From Halichoerus grypus (Eukaryota; Chordata; Mammalia; Carnivora; Phocidae), in NCBI RefSeq assembly GCF_964656455.1, contig NC_135726.1, positions 30,347,930-30,411,929 on the forward strand: 64,000 nucleotides of DNA. The letters run 5' to 3'. Positions 1-12,599 of this stretch are shown here, in pieces; within the stretch, counting starts at the first letter, position 1; each line of letters opens with the position of its first letter. The notes below the pieces were generated by a model. The model saw only the letters and a list, made by a program, of their open reading frames with translations, ran no database searches and was not told where the DNA came from. Made by a program: the position numbers and the translations under genes.

Positions 1-296
1 TTGTACAGGGCTATAAAGATCTAGTTCCTGAAATTGGAAAACTGATAATAAGTATTAAATGAGATGATTTTTAAATCTAAATGGATTAATGCTAGTCTTT
101 GTTTGGCTGATTTTCTTAGCTGTTATATCCATGACCATGTTACATATCTGTGTGAAATTTGAAAGTTAGTTTACATTTGAGATCATCTGCAACACTAAGA
201 GTTTGGACCAGATTAGTTCAAATGCCTTTTCAGCTCTGAAATATATAATTCCTTGACGGTTTTTTTTTCCCCAAAAATAAATGTGTGCATTAGATT

Positions 297-356
297 TGTG
301 TGTGTGTGGGTGTTTAGGGGTGTGTATATACAGACCCCCCCCCCCACACACACACA
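297..356. repeat. (TG)n / C11 / (CA)n simple repeat
   Basis: A TG run at 297-308 is followed by a G-rich spacer, an 11-C run at 335-345 and a CA run to about 355. The two dinucleotide arms are inverted relative to each other. Confidence 0.9.
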
Positions 357-399
357 TGGATAATAAATGAAAAGGAAAAGAGAAAAAACCCAAAGTGAT

Positions 400-1150
400 T
401 GTACTGTTGCTATTTTAGAGTTACTGGTTCAGAAGATTGATTATAAAATAATTTAAATAATTTAAAAACATTCTAGATGTTGATTGTGTTGAGGAGAAAG
501 TGAAGAAAATGGGAAGGTAACTAATATAGTTTACTATAGCTATCCTTAATACCAAGAAAAAGGAAGTTACAAGGGCAAAAAGAAAAAAAAAATCAGCTTA
601 AGCTCGTCTTCTGTTTTACCTCCTCCAAAATGAGAGAGTAACATGATCACTAGCTTCATGAATGCCAAGCTCTTAAATCCTTTGCAGTAACAAGGGCATG
701 TTTTAGTGTTGTCAGAACTTTTGTTTGCACCTGGTGTTACACTTGATCACTGAATAATTGAGTGATAATGACTGTTATTTTTAAACTAAAGTATAACATC
801 AGGGGAGGATGAGAAACACAAAACGCCCAACTTCCCAAAGGGAGTAGGGAAAATATTTATAAGTGGAGCATGATAGAACTGTTGAAAGTACATGCAGCCA
901 GCAATGGAAACTCAGAGTAGAAGTCAGGGAATGATTTGTTTGGCAGCTCAAAAAATCAGACTCTTTCCTTTATTTCATAAAGATGAAAATTCAAACAAAG
1001 AAAAACCAGTAGAATCTGGACACCAATGAACTGGGATTAGGAAACTCATATCTAACCAAACACAACTATTCAGGACCAAGGACAGGGACACAGGCATGCC
1101 TCTCCCCACTTAAAAAAATTTTTTTATGGACTCTACATAGCTATGGTTTT
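400..1150. other. Intron stretch, nothing recognised
   Basis: AT-rich sequence without a repeat family, exon or regulatory element that I can name. Short open frames here are unremarkable. Confidence 0.5.
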
Positions 1151-1262
1151 AAGTTATCCATTTGCTTCATTTATTTATCCAGCAATACCTAGTTAGTATC
1201 TACTATGTGACAAAACAAGACAGACCGAAACTCTGCTCTCATGGGACTGTATTCTCTCATGT
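1150..1262 (-). mobile_element. LINE2 3'-end fragment, antisense (probable)
   Basis: The order 'tttatttatccagcaa', 'ctactatgtga', 'aacaaga', 'ctgctctcatggga' follows the reverse complement of the LINE2 3' end (short-interval tail, then the 'table of totals' sequence). The copy is old and diverged. Confidence 0.55.
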
Positions 1263-1734
1263 TCCTTTATAAAGTTGGTTCCTTTCTAAAGTTATATGCT
1301 CTTTCTCTTCCTCTGGGGCTTGGCTCTCCCAAGATAATTCCTATCTCCCATATAAATACCTGTTCTTAGATTTTCAATCTAATTGTCTTTCTCCAGTATA
1401 CCCATCCTCTCATAGGCTTCTGAAGTCTTCTATTTCCAGCTCTATTGAGCTTGCTAGAACTGTTCTTATCTTTTACAACCATACTGTGAAAACAATACCC
1501 ATTTCCAATGGCTGTTCCAAAGTTGAATGAAGTGTGCTATGAGTAGTTTAGGGATTAAGTATCAGTCAGGATCTTGCTGAAGACCAGTCATGTGGAATTA
1601 AATTAGAAAGCATCGGCTCTTGATTTATGGTTGCAGTGATACCCAGAAACACAAAAGAAGACATAAAGTGTTTAATAAAAAAGGTATTTATTTAGGTCCC
1701 AATGATTTGGAATTTGTCAAATTTGTATATCTGA

Positions 1735-1960
1735 GAGGCAATCTGATATAGTGGAAAAACCTAAATTTGGAGCCTAAAAACCTTCTCTTTGACTCCCACA
1801 TTGCCATTTATTGGCTTTGTGCCTGTGTTGACATTACTTAGTATCTCTGAACCATGATTTTTTCTTCAGAAATAAGAAGATTGTAATATCCACCTCAGTT
1901 CCATTGGAAGGTTTAATGTATGTAAAGCATCTAGAAAAATATATGTAAATTCCCTGCCTT
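1735..1960 (+). mobile_element. MIR SINE (ancient)
   Basis: The order of blocks matches a sense MIR: 'tagtggaaaa', 'ttggagcct', 'cttagtatctctgaacc', 'cagaaataagaagattgtaa', then 'taatgtatgtaaagc'. It is heavily diverged. Confidence 0.6.
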
Positions 1961-2129
1961 TCTGCTAAGTAGTTTTAATGAATCAAATAACTCCTCCTTA
2001 TTTTGAAAGTTCTGTGTTTTAGGTTTTTTTTGATCAACTTTTCCATTGCAATTCTAAATCACTCTGCTTTTACTCAGAGTTAGCTTTAGAACTAGAGTAG
2101 AAGCAATACAGAAAAAAATTGTGTTGCTT

Positions 2130-2262
2130 TTATTTTGGAAAGGAACTAACATTTACTGAACCCTTATAGGATCTGAGGGACTCTGCTAGGAGCTTTGCAT
2201 AGATTATCCTATTTTAACTGCAAGAGAAACCGTTTTCAGTGTATTTTCAATTTCTTTCTCAT
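2130..2262 (-). mobile_element. MIR fragment, antisense (probable)
   Basis: 'aactaacatttactgaacccttatagg', 'gctaggagctttgcatag' and 'tcctattttaa' are in the order of an antisense MIR or MIR3. Confidence 0.5.
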
Positions 2263-2631
2263 CTAGGCTTCTGTGATTTTCACTCATGCTTTTACTCTTA
2301 CAACAGCTCCAGTTTATGTGACTGTTTGGGAAGTATGGACCTGGTCCTAGATATTTCTTTACATTGAGTGTATAAAGAGGAGATGGTTATTTATCATCCT
2401 TGTAACGAATATCCCATAAATCTCCCGTTATCATAACACAGAATGTTTCTAGGACACAGGTGACATTGTGTATCTGATTGCTTGGAAGATTACTAGTAGT
2501 GATAGCTCTCGGTTGGGCATGAGTGAAAATGGAGAACCAGTTGCCTTTTCTACAGCATATGTCCTTACAAGTGTTTGTTGGATAAGGCTGTGATTTATTC
2601 AGCCTTTTGTATTGGTGTCTCTGCCTCTTGT

Positions 2632-2636
2632 TTTTT

Positions 2637-2670
<34 letters not shown>

Positions 2671-2830
2671 GAGAGAGAGAGAGCTCACGAGCAGCAGGGA
2701 AGGGCAGAGGGAGAAGCAGACTCCCCACTGAGCAGGGAGCCCAATGCAGGACTCAAAAATCCCAGGACTCTGGGATCATGACCTGAGCCCGGAAGCAGAT
2801 GCTTAACCAACTGAGCCACCCAGGCGCCCC
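2632..2830 (-). mobile_element. Carnivore SINE (SINEC, tRNA-derived), antisense
   Basis: A poly-T run (the reversed A tail), a GA-rich region and 'gagcagggagccca' lead to 'gccacccaggcgcccc', the reverse complement of the SINEC head. The flanks 'cctcttgtttttttaag' (2624-2640) and 'cctctgttttcttaag' (2835-2850) look like an imperfect target-site duplication. An apparent 68-codon frame across it is spurious. Confidence 0.92.
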
Positions 2831-3111
2831 TCCACCTCTGTTTTCTTAAGCCCCTAAAAGAATCTCTTGCTGTCTATATGCATTATAGCCATTCTTTCCT
2901 TTTGATCCACCGCGGTTGTACACAATGTGACATTATGTACCTATATAGTGTTTGGAATTGCAAAAAGAAAATTGATCAATTTTGGACGTTAACAGTGATA
3001 TTATTTATTCTTTTTGCTTACCTTGCTTACATTATGTTCTTTAGTTTCTTCCTTCCTGTCCAAGCTCAAGTCATAATTCTTCTTGGCTTTCACTTTGCTG
3101 AAACCATATTA

Positions 3112-3385
3112 GTTTGCTTGCTTACTTGCTTGCTTTTTTCTTCTCTTCTCTTCTCTTCTCTTCTCTTCTCTTCTCTTCTCTTCTCTTCTCTTCTCTTCTC
3201 TCTTCCCTTCCCTTCCCTTCCCTTCCCTTCCCTTCTCTCCTCTCCTCTCTTCTCCTCTCTTCTTCTCTTTTTCTCTTCTTCTCTTCTCTCCCTCCCCTCC
3301 TCTTCTCTCTTCTCCCCTCCTCTCTTCTTCCCTCTTCTTCTCTCTTCTCTTCTCTTTTCTTCTCTTCCCTCTCTCTCCCTTTCTC
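3112..3385. repeat. (CTTG)n followed by 253-nt pure pyrimidine (TTCTC)n/(TTCCC)n tract
   Basis: Three CTTG-like units lead into a tract from 3133 to 3385 with no purine on the + strand, made of TTCTC, then TTCCC, then mixed CT units. All long open frames in this region, on both strands, are translations of this repeat and are not genes. Confidence 0.97.
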
Positions 3386-3429
3386 AGGTACATTCATTCT
3401 TAACTCAGGGCTTTCCAACTCTTTCTTCT

Positions 3430-3722
3430 GCAAGGAATTCTTTCCCCGGTGCTGGGTTAAGGCTGTCTCCTCATTGTGTGTGTCTGAGCTCAAAGTATCA
3501 CCTCCTCCAAGGAGCCTTTCCTGGTCTCCCTTTCAAAAGTATCCTTCTACCAACTCATTTTAAGTAATATTATCTTGTATTTTCTTCATCTGCAGTTCTT
3601 ATTGTCATCTATCTTTGCCTGTCCCCACTTGTCAGGCTCAGGGATCTTGTTCTCTTTTGTTGCTAGCTATGTCATAAACACCTAGAATAGCACATGGCAT
3701 ATGTTGTATAAATGGGCATATT
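3430..3722 (+). mobile_element. LINE2 3'-end fragment
   Basis: 'tcctccaaggagcctttcct' followed by 'ctcagggatcttgttc', 'cctagaatagcacatggcat' and 'ataaatgggcat' reproduces the order of the LINE2 3' terminus in sense orientation. Confidence 0.7.
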
Positions 3723-4109
3723 AAGTGGTAGCTATGCTCTGGGTAAACAGAAAACAGAGGCTCATGTTGGTTGGAATATCCCCAGAGTAAAGTTCTGGGT
3801 TATAGAGCATTTGGGGCTGGTATCATTTTGAGGACGTTGACCACCATCTGTCAGCTTTGTAGTTTTTTCTTCCAGAACCTTCCTGGCACTTCAGCAACTG
3901 TTCCTGAGGCAAGTTTTTATCCCTTTGATTCAGTCAAAAGAAAATCAACTGGAGCTAATATTTGTCTTTTCCAGAATGAGTCCTGATTTCTGAAGTATGG
4001 TAATAAAAAATGTCTTATTCTTTTAATGGTCCAATTATCTTTTAAAGATGGACCAACAAATGCAATCAAACAAATACAAGGCACAGGGATTGTCACTTTA
4101 AATACATTA

Positions 4110-4258
4110 TTGCACATTTGATCCTTTCATTTTCTCTGAGAGGGAGGAATGTCAGGCATTAACGTTTTTTAAGTTGGGAAATAGGCGAAGTGGTGTTTGA
4201 ACCTGGAATGTCTGATTCCAAGTTTGCTTCTCCACTGTGTTCTGCTGCCTCCCTGAGG
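4110..4258 (-). mobile_element. MIR fragment, antisense
   Basis: 'ttcattttctctgagagggagg', 'gggaaataggcgaagtgg' and 'ttgaacctggaatgtctgattcc' resemble an antisense MIR core ('gatttgaacccagg'). Confidence 0.55.
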
Positions 4259-4259
4259 A

Positions 4260-6600
4260 TTCTGTATTCATCCAGTTAGGCAGTAGCTATTTTGTTTGCT
4301 TTTGAGTATTCTTTGAAATGGTAAAGTCCAATGGGATTTTATACTGAAGAATTTTTTTTTAAGGACGCTAAATTTTTAAGTCATGAGAGTGTGGACTGAG
4401 AGTTCCCAAACTTCCTGACCCTTTAAGATCACTCTTCCAACTGTTGCTGGGATCCTTCAAGCTTTCTCGGAATGTATTTTACTTTTCTGGAACTATTTGG
4501 GTTACTCAGAGTTCCCATTTTCATTCTTCTGTACAAACACAACATAATGAAAAATGTAGATCTGTACTTTATAAAGAGGCAAATGCTTAACAGGAGAAAC
4601 AGAACATCCCAATCTGAATGCTTCACCACCCATTAAAATTTATTTAAAAGTATCTTCTTAGACTCACTCTTTTGTGTTACAAATAACCTTTTTTGATATA
4701 CTTTACATGAACTTTTCTATTTTAGCATCTTGAACTCAGAGCTTTTTCTAAGATGTACTTGTTCTGATTAATTATACTCTATATTCTCATGTCGATTCTC
4801 AGATGGTCACAGTGTGACCTCTGGAGCTCCCTCGGTGGCCCAGTCAGCCTCACTCCCAGGCACTTCTGAAAGCATTTTTGTTTTCTGAGACCCACAAGAA
4901 GTTCCAGTCAATCTCGATTTTCTTCTGTTCCAACGCTTGGAATCCATTATTCTCCAAGGAACTCTGATTCTTTTTAGTGGTGAGTAGTATTCAAGTCTAA
5001 AGTTTGGCTACTGTTCCATTTTAAGTACTGCTGGAAGGAAGAAATGACTTCTCCATTAGGTCATTTTAAGGAGAGAGCTGAAAAGATAATTTTTGGGTTA
5101 AGGTCAGGAGTTCAAATAGCTATTTTCAATTTAAATCCTGCTTTACTAAATCCATTTTTATTTTGTTCTAATATAAATTTTTCATAAGTATTTCTGCTCA
5201 ACATACCTACTCTAGATCTTTAAGGCCCTCATGCTAAGCATACTTTTCTCTGCTTGAATCTTTATGTCTTGTGCATCACTTTACTGATACAAGTATTTTG
5301 AGATTATCTAAGGTTGTCGTAAGAGAAAGGGGAAAGACAAGTAAAAAAGAGCCTTGCATTTTATCTTGTAAGTGGCATCATTTTTTTTTAACCATCTTTG
5401 TTCTTTCTCTTGGAAATGCAACATGTATTTTTTGAGGCACAAGGGGAGGAGGTGGGTTTCCAGGGGTTGGAGGAATATAGCTGATTTTGTATTTACAAGC
5501 TCCTTCCTCACCATTACCAGTAGCAAATACCTCTGGTTTCTGGCAGGTAGGACTTAGGGGGTGGGGTTCCTTTAGATTTATCTCATACATACCTTGACTC
5601 ACCATTATTGCATGAGCTTGAGAACCACAGCTATGGACCTTTGACTTTGGACTTGCCAGTTCACATTTAAAGGTTACTTATCTTAGTAGAACTGCTACTA
5701 TCAACCATTGTGTTCAATGTATAAGAAGATGGTATGCTAAAAATCTGTTTGACCAGTCCCTAGCAGTTAATGTGTTTCTGTGTATTTAACCATTCTGTGT
5801 GTGGTGTGTGCATACACATACACACACACATTAGGCCATACTGCATCATCTGGAGGAATTGTGAGTGGGTGTGTGTGATTGGCAAGTGTGAAATTGAATT
5901 TAATATGAGATTCTCTGTCTTAGGTAAAATATTTGAAAGAACACTGATAGCAAAAAGCTGTCTAGCTCTGGAAAAATGGCTTATGTATTTGGGGAGCAAG
6001 AGATCTGATTGTTAAAATTTCATTCAAATGGCAAAACACTTTTAGGACTAACTGAAGAATTTGGCTTTAGTGGGAAAACTTTAATTTGCTTATAACATGA
6101 GGTACAAGTTATTAATTGCACCAAAGATAACACACTAATTAAAAGGTTCATGTATAGTTGTCAGAGGTTAGCAGTGCACACTGACAGAGTTGGAATAGAA
6201 ACTAATTATATTATGTTCTCTAAATGGAGTATTTTTACCCACTAATGTAAGATACCTTATTATAGTACTGTTTTTTTCTTAGCTTGGAAAGAAATCTTTT
6301 AGATGTTCTTTGTAATAAAACTGCAATGATAAGCATTCAAACCAATATGAGGCTATATAAATAGCATCGCTTGCAACATTAGCTTCAAGCATAGTTATAG
6401 AGATAATTCCAAGTAAACATTTATTCATACTTGAGGCTTAGAAGAAAGATACACAAAGTGGAACTTTCCCTTAACTTGGCTGTCCTGGGTTGAAGGAACA
6501 TCACAGATTTTTGGCAATACACTAATGCTTCTTTTTGAGTTACTTGATTAATAACAGTCATCTTTTGGCTGTTCGTATGCCAGAGATTTGGGCTTATTCC
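4260..6600. other. Intron stretch with one (CA)n run, otherwise nothing recognised
   Basis: AT-rich intronic DNA. A short CA/TG microsatellite lies at 5798-5831. No exon, RNA gene or nameable transposon is seen. Confidence 0.5.
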
Positions 6601-7410
6601 CTCTTCCGTTGCATTTTAAGCCTCTTCATTGTTACATAGGTAATATATACATGTATATAGAACTATACATGTGGATTTAAATAATAAAATATATTTTATA
6701 TACAAGAGTATGATTGATGAGGACTTTTAAAGAATAATAATAAAATGATCACCTCCTTACTCAATACCCAACTTAATTGAAAGTTGTCAGTGATTTTGAA
6801 GCCCCCCCACCCCCCGCCCACCCCCGTGTCCTTTCCATTTGCTGCTCCCTCCATCCCCACCCCCAAAGGTAGTCATCCTCCTGAATTTACCATTTCCTTT
6901 TCTTTCTTTATGGTTTTACCAGCATCCAGTTATCCCTCAACTATATATTGTTCAGTTTTGCATACTTCTCATCTCTGTAACAGTGGAATTATGCTGTACA
7001 TTTCCTTCTGTGGCTTGCTGTTTTTCCCCCAATTATTATCTTTGTGATACTCCTCTTGGTTGATGCACGGGGCTGTACTTTTGTTTTCACCGCTCTGTAG
7101 TATTCCCTTGTATGAATATACCACCTCTGTCAGTGGACATTTGATGTGTTCTGAACATCCTGCCATTAGGAACAGTATCCCTACAAACATCGGAGTGTCT
7201 GCGCCCCAGTGCAACATGCAAGGGTTCCTTTTATCTCCTTACCAAGGGGTAGAACTCATGGGTTTTCAGGTAGTATAACGGGCTTGACTAGGTCACGGGG
7301 AACTGTTGTCCAGAGTGGTTGCACTAATTTACTCTCCCACCCAGAATGTATCTCTGCTGGACATCTTGTCCAAATCACTCTCCATAATAATGTCTCCAGA
7401 TATTTGTAGG
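6600..7410. mobile_element. Old L1 fragment (probable)
   Basis: 'ctgtagtattcccttgtatg', 'gtggacatttgatgtgttct' and 'ccagagtggttgcactaatt' follow the order of the well-known L1M segment (tiny-tilt text 'agtattccattgtatgg', 'ggacatttgggttg', 'cacagtggctgcacc'). The orientation relative to L1 was not established. Confidence 0.6.
6802..6825. repeat. C-run cluster (four runs)
   Basis: C runs of 7, 6, 3 and 5 are separated by single bases, which gives a G-quadruplex pattern on the - strand. Confidence 0.85.
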
Positions 7411-10400
7411 CTTGCTTGATCGTCTAATTAAATCAAAGGGAAACTTCTTATAAAATGGAAACTTAGAGGAGTTCTGCTTTGATAGCATATTTCTTTGCTT
7501 ACCATGCTTCGTCAAAAGCGCTCAATATTTTTAATCAAATATTAAACATGTTCTGTAACCAACCTGAAACTTACAGTGTTATTGTAGGTACGCAAACTCC
7601 ATAGCTTGGTTGGGATGTAGCTAAGTTATCTGATTTACTTTCTCTGTTTCCTGGGCTTTCTTCTGCCACCCAACATGGTTAGATTATTATTTTCAAATAA
7701 TATAATCTAGATACCAAAAAGAGGAAAAAGAGATATTAGCCCTCGTAAAATGTAATTCAGATCATAGATAAACTGTGAAAAGTCTGGTGGATTTCATTTC
7801 TTAGTGTATGACTTCTAGACTTCAGAACTGTTTCTGGACTAACTGATCTCCTGGGTTGTCTGTGGCATTCCTTTTCTCCATTAACATGGACATATTGAGT
7901 ATAGATCATTTTCCTTAAAAATAGTCTTTGACATAGTATTTCCCTAACTCTTTCCTTGTTTGTGGAGCATAAATGTTGAAATGAAGATGTCAGTGACTTC
8001 TGAAAGACCCACCTTCTTAAACTTTATCACAGAAGCACCCTGATGACAAAGAAGGTAGAGAAGTCCTATCCTTCAAAGTCACTAGCTTGCAACAACTCTT
8101 CAAAGTCCCTTGTTTTATTTTTTAATGCAGATTTTACATTCTGCATTATAGTGTCTCTGTGTTTGCTATAATACATAAGTCATAATTCCCTTTCTCTCCC
8201 CATGCTTTGAGTAAAATTGGTTATTTGGGAACTCTCACCTTCACTCTGTAATTCTGCAAAGGTTTTGTATGTATCCCAGGTGTCTGTGTGCCCCAGTACT
8301 GGGGCTCCAGACACCACACATTTTAATAATAAATATGAGCTGTAGGGTCTCATCACCTTGAGGGTCAGTGACCACTTTTTTGGAAGCTTCGAACACTGAG
8401 CAGAATTCACATCTCTGTGGGTGACTCTAACTAAGGCTTCCAGCTACGTCCAGTCTCCATGATAACCTCCTTTGAGAATCTGACACAAACCATACTACAT
8501 TATAAATGGTAGCACTTCTTACGTGAAGTAGGTTTAGAAGAACATTCTAAGGAAAGGCAGAGTTCTAAGGAGGAGAGTGTTAAGATGTGATTTAGTCATC
8601 TTTTTTCATCTTTACAATGATTGTAAATAGTATCTCATCATTGGAGGCCTCTCCAGCCCTGTCCTCCTGCCCCACTAAGGGTCTTCTTTGCTGTACCTTG
8701 TCTGTAGCTTCTAAAGGGTCCTCATTACTTTATGAACCTGACCAATATGCTTCTGGTCATGAGCATCTTATGGTAGGGGGCTGGCCACCATGAGCCTGTG
8801 GTTATTCCACTGTCCAGAAACCCTCCTTCTTCAAAAGAAGGGCTACAAATTCACAGAGCCATTCGGCTGTAGACAGCAGCAACTTTATAAAGCCTCTAAT
8901 CTGTCTACCAGTCCCATTGGATATATTACTTAGTGGGTTGGGTTGAGATGAAGCAGTAGTGACTTTGTGTGTTCTATCCTCTTCACCTTGGACTTGGCTT
9001 CTACCAGCTGGTGGAAAATGTTCCTCTTTATCTGTTCTGTTTGTTCTTGTCTTTTGGTAGCTGGACCTTTGGGCGCATGGGTTATTGGAGCTTAAGCATT
9101 TTGTGTGTTTCAGGCATGTGCCTAGTGAGACCTGAAACCAAGAACTTCTGGTGCATTTTTTTTAGCATGAGAAGTTTTCATTACAGGGCTCCCCAAATTC
9201 TTGGATGTAAACAAAATAGCCTAAGAGTTTAATGCTGAAACTCTTCTCCTACAGTGATTGTAATTTTGACTAGAAGTGTCAATTCAGGGCTAAGTTAATA
9301 AATTTATCATTGAGGTTTCAAACAGGTTTAGATGAAAATTGAGACCTTCCTAGAGATTCTGAATTCTTATCGTGATATAAAATTATTAGCTCATTGAATG
9401 TGATTTTGACTGTTTTGCATTCTCCAGGAGGAACTTGGGCCTTATCCATGAGGCCATTCTCTGGACGCCAAAGCAGTTAGTGATTTTTGTGGCAAAATCC
9501 AGTCATCAGCTTCATGAAAACCCAATCTAGTTGTATTGTCTAGCATAATCTATAATTACTCCCATGCTTCCAAATTATCAATCAATTTGTTTAATGCTTA
9601 GTTTGGAGACCCTGGCATTCAGAATTTATTATAGCTAAGGAAACAAGCAAGTAAGTCATCCCTCTGAAGCAATAGATTTGCCAGATGATTGTTGTTGTTT
9701 GAGCAAGAGATTAATGAAATCAGAACTATTTGTGGCATAAATTAATCATTATATCTTAACCACATTGATGGCTAACATGACAGTAGCAGAATGGTAAGGT
9801 TCAGAGATTCCTAGCCAGGCCTTTTCTTTCCCATCTATTGCCCTCCTTACCTGATCTTCACTATCCTGCTTCTTTCGAAGTTTCTCTTCTTTTAACACAT
9901 CACCAGGGACTGCTGTTCCATCGGACGTCTTTCATCTCCTCTTCCCATTTCTCTAGATCGAGCCCCTCACCCTGCCTGCCTTTCTGTCTCTCACACTTGA
10001 TTCTTCACTTGGCCATCCCAGTAGATGTTTACGAGCTTCCTTTATTCCCTCGGTGAAACAAACCACATCTCTTCTCTTCTTTGAATCTCACCTGTGCTTT
10101 GAAATGTTGTCATGTGGGCAAGATAGAGTATAGACCTGATCATGCTCTCCAGCTAATATGTGTATATGGGGGTGCACAGAGACATTTCCTCATGCTCCGC
10201 ATTTTAGAATGTGAGCTCCTTCTTAAGGGAAACACGCTGGGCTTTTTCATCATTTCCCAACAACAAAAATTATTGCACAACTAGGTTGGCCCACGCTGCC
10301 CTCATGTCCAATGTTGCCAAAAGAAACGACTTAATCCCTGTATTTTCCTGACCTATTATTTGTTAAATATCTCATCTCCTACTGTCGTGAATATGAAAGT

Positions 10401-10880
10401 GGTGATTCTGCTGGGGGACAAATACCAGCATAGGACCACTGGATTTTAAAAACAACAATGAAGCCAACTTTGGAGCGATGTGTGATTGTCTGGTGCATTC
10501 ACTCTTGGATTATTGTTGTGTGTCGTTTCTGTGAACACATAGTTGGGTTCAAGTCATGTTGTATAATAGCAGCTCTTTTATTTTTTATGTCTTCTTTGGG
10601 AGTTCGAGAAAAACAAATTATATGGAATTTTCTCTAGAAAACCTATCAATGCAGTTTAAACGTTAACGATTACTTTCTGTTGCCTTTCTCTTTTAGAAAA
10701 CATTAGGAGTTTCAGGTTTTACTTTAACTTGGAAACTAAGGTCAAAATTTGCCATCTCCCTCCGTCCTTTCATTGTTTTCATTTGCTCATTCTTAGCATA
10801 GGAGTGCATCCTACTTAGTTATGTTGGCATTGTGCTGGGTGTTCTTTAATATCATCAGAGATCAACTAGAAGAAAGTTGA
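7410..10880. other. Intron stretch, no nameable element
   Basis: Unremarkable sequence. The C/T-rich part at about 9800-10060 may be a degraded LINE2, but the match is too weak to call. No exon signal was seen. Confidence 0.45.
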
Positions 10881-10889
10881 GCAAGTGGT

Positions 10890-11075
10890 GGACTCACGCT
10901 TTATGCACATTCACTTGTCTGGTCCTCACGGTGGATGACGCTATAAAGTCAGGATGGTCATCAACTCGATTTTGTGAGTGAAGAAACCCACACTTTGAGA
11001 TGGTCAGCCACTTGCTCAGAATCCCACAGCTGGCATGGAACCTCGCCCTTGTTTGATGTCATAGTCCAGTGTTCT
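10890..11075 (-). mobile_element. MIR SINE, antisense
   Basis: 'tctggtcctcacggtgg', 'gatggtcatcaactcgattt', 'gtgaagaaacccaca', 'ccacttgctcagaatcccacag' and 'ctggcatggaacctcg' are in the order of an antisense MIR. Confidence 0.65.
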
Positions 11076-11202
11076 TTCCTCATTCTGCAGTTTTATACTT
11101 TCCAAATGTCTTTAATGAACAAACATAATTTTTATGATGAAAAGAGCCTGATGAACATTAATCTTTAAAAGAAACTCAATAGATACAAATAATAATTTAA
11201 AA

Positions 11203-11399
11203 CATGGGTTGGCCAACTATGGCCCGTGGGCTGGTTTGCCTGTTTTTGTCAATAAAGTTTTATTGGAATGCAGCCACGCTCATTCATTTATGTACTGTCT
11301 TCTGTGGTTGAGTTCATGCCACCTCAGGCAGAGCCGATGGCCCACAGAACCTAAAATATTTATGATCTGGTCCTTTAAGAAAAAGTTTGCCAACCCCTG
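11203..11399. mobile_element. hAT-type nonautonomous DNA transposon with intact ends and 8-bp TSD
   Basis: The 197-bp element begins 'catgggttggccaactatgg' and ends 'gtttgccaacccctg', whose reverse complement is the same terminal inverted repeat. It is flanked by perfect 8-bp duplications 'atttaaaa' at 11195-11202 and 11400-11407, as expected for hAT transposition. The interior ('gtcaataaagttttattgga', 'gcagccacgctcattc') is a common mammalian family. I recognise it but cannot name it with certainty. Confidence 0.85.
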
Positions 11400-11409
11400 A
11401 TTTAAAATA

Positions 11410-12590
11410 ATGTGAAAAAAAATGCGTTGTTATTTTTATTAGTAGCATTGGAATTCTACCAGCAGGCCAATGTTATACTTAATGGAAGAAGCAATATTAT
11501 TTGACAGTGTTTTCAAATTCCTAGAAACTGAGTTACTGAGATTAGTCTTCAGTAGGATATCATGGAATTCTTATGTTAGTTTCTCAAAAAAATTTTTTGT
11601 AATGATTGTAAAATACTTCCTCTGCTCTTAGTTTTGTTAAAAAAGTAACATTTGAGAGATCTTTGTGGAGTTCTTCATTTTGACTACAATGTAATTTTTT
11701 TGGTCAAACTTCAATACTAAAGATTTTCTTAGAAACCTCACTGTTTTTCATTAAACATGGCAGCATGGATCTGAAAATTGTTTCCTTTTCTTGAAGGTCT
11801 GTTCTTGTAGGTTTGACTTGCATAGTATTTATTGGTGCTTATCTTACTGGAGGCTGGCTTTCTGGCTAATATTAAAGGAAGACATTTTAGAAGTAAGAAT
11901 TAAACTTGAAGCATGGGAGAGTGGGACTTTTTTCCACTAATGTTTGATTTTTCCTCCTAGTTTTGACTGTAAAATCTTGTTCCTGAATGACTATAGCTTT
12001 TATTTTTGTGTTCCTGGTACTGCACATGGGCTGGCAAACAGTGGGCACTCAAGAGATGCTTATTGTTTCTCTTATTAGAGGGTGGGAAGGAACTTTCAGG
12101 AAGAAATGGAGTTGTAGTGTCTCAGGATACCATGTATTGATAAGCTACCTGGGGGGGTGGTTTCCCCTTTTCCCTTATTGACACGGCCCAAGTTTTATTT
12201 GGTGGGCATTCAAGTGACAGGAAACTGTAATATTCTCCTTCCCTTTTCTGTTTCTACCTTCCCTCAAGTAATTGTAGGATTTAATTGAGAAGAGTCCATG
12301 CTACCCCAGGAAGGAAGGCCAAGGGAGCTTCGTTGCTGGCATCTAGGTAGGGAAGTTTGTCAAAACAAATCTGTTTAGATTAGTGGCTTGGGGGCAGTGG
12401 TTTTCCCAGTATGGTTCACAGAGCTCAGGGAGTGACCTTTATGGCTGAAGAAAATATTAGTAATTCTATATTTTCAGTCCTTTCTTATTATAATTTTTGA
12501 TGTATTAAAATATGCATAATTTATCAGCTGGCAGCCATTGTGTATATAATTTATAAAAAAGTAAATCTGCATATGTTGGGGGTGGATGCC
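11410..12590. other. Intron stretch, nothing recognised
   Basis: AT-rich sequence without a recognisable exon or transposon. Confidence 0.45.
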
Positions 12591-12599
12591 CATTTTTTA

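Noticed and set aside
2632..2830. CRISPR or phage-like repeat array from recurring 'gccacccaggcgcccc'
   Set aside because: The recurring text is the head of dispersed carnivore SINEs, not spaced repeats, and the DNA is vertebrate.
3109..3567. Open frames of up to 229 codons on both strands
   Set aside because: They are translations of the TTCTC/TTCCC pyrimidine repeat (Leu/Ser/Phe or Glu/Arg/Lys only) and a LINE2 end; no protein character.
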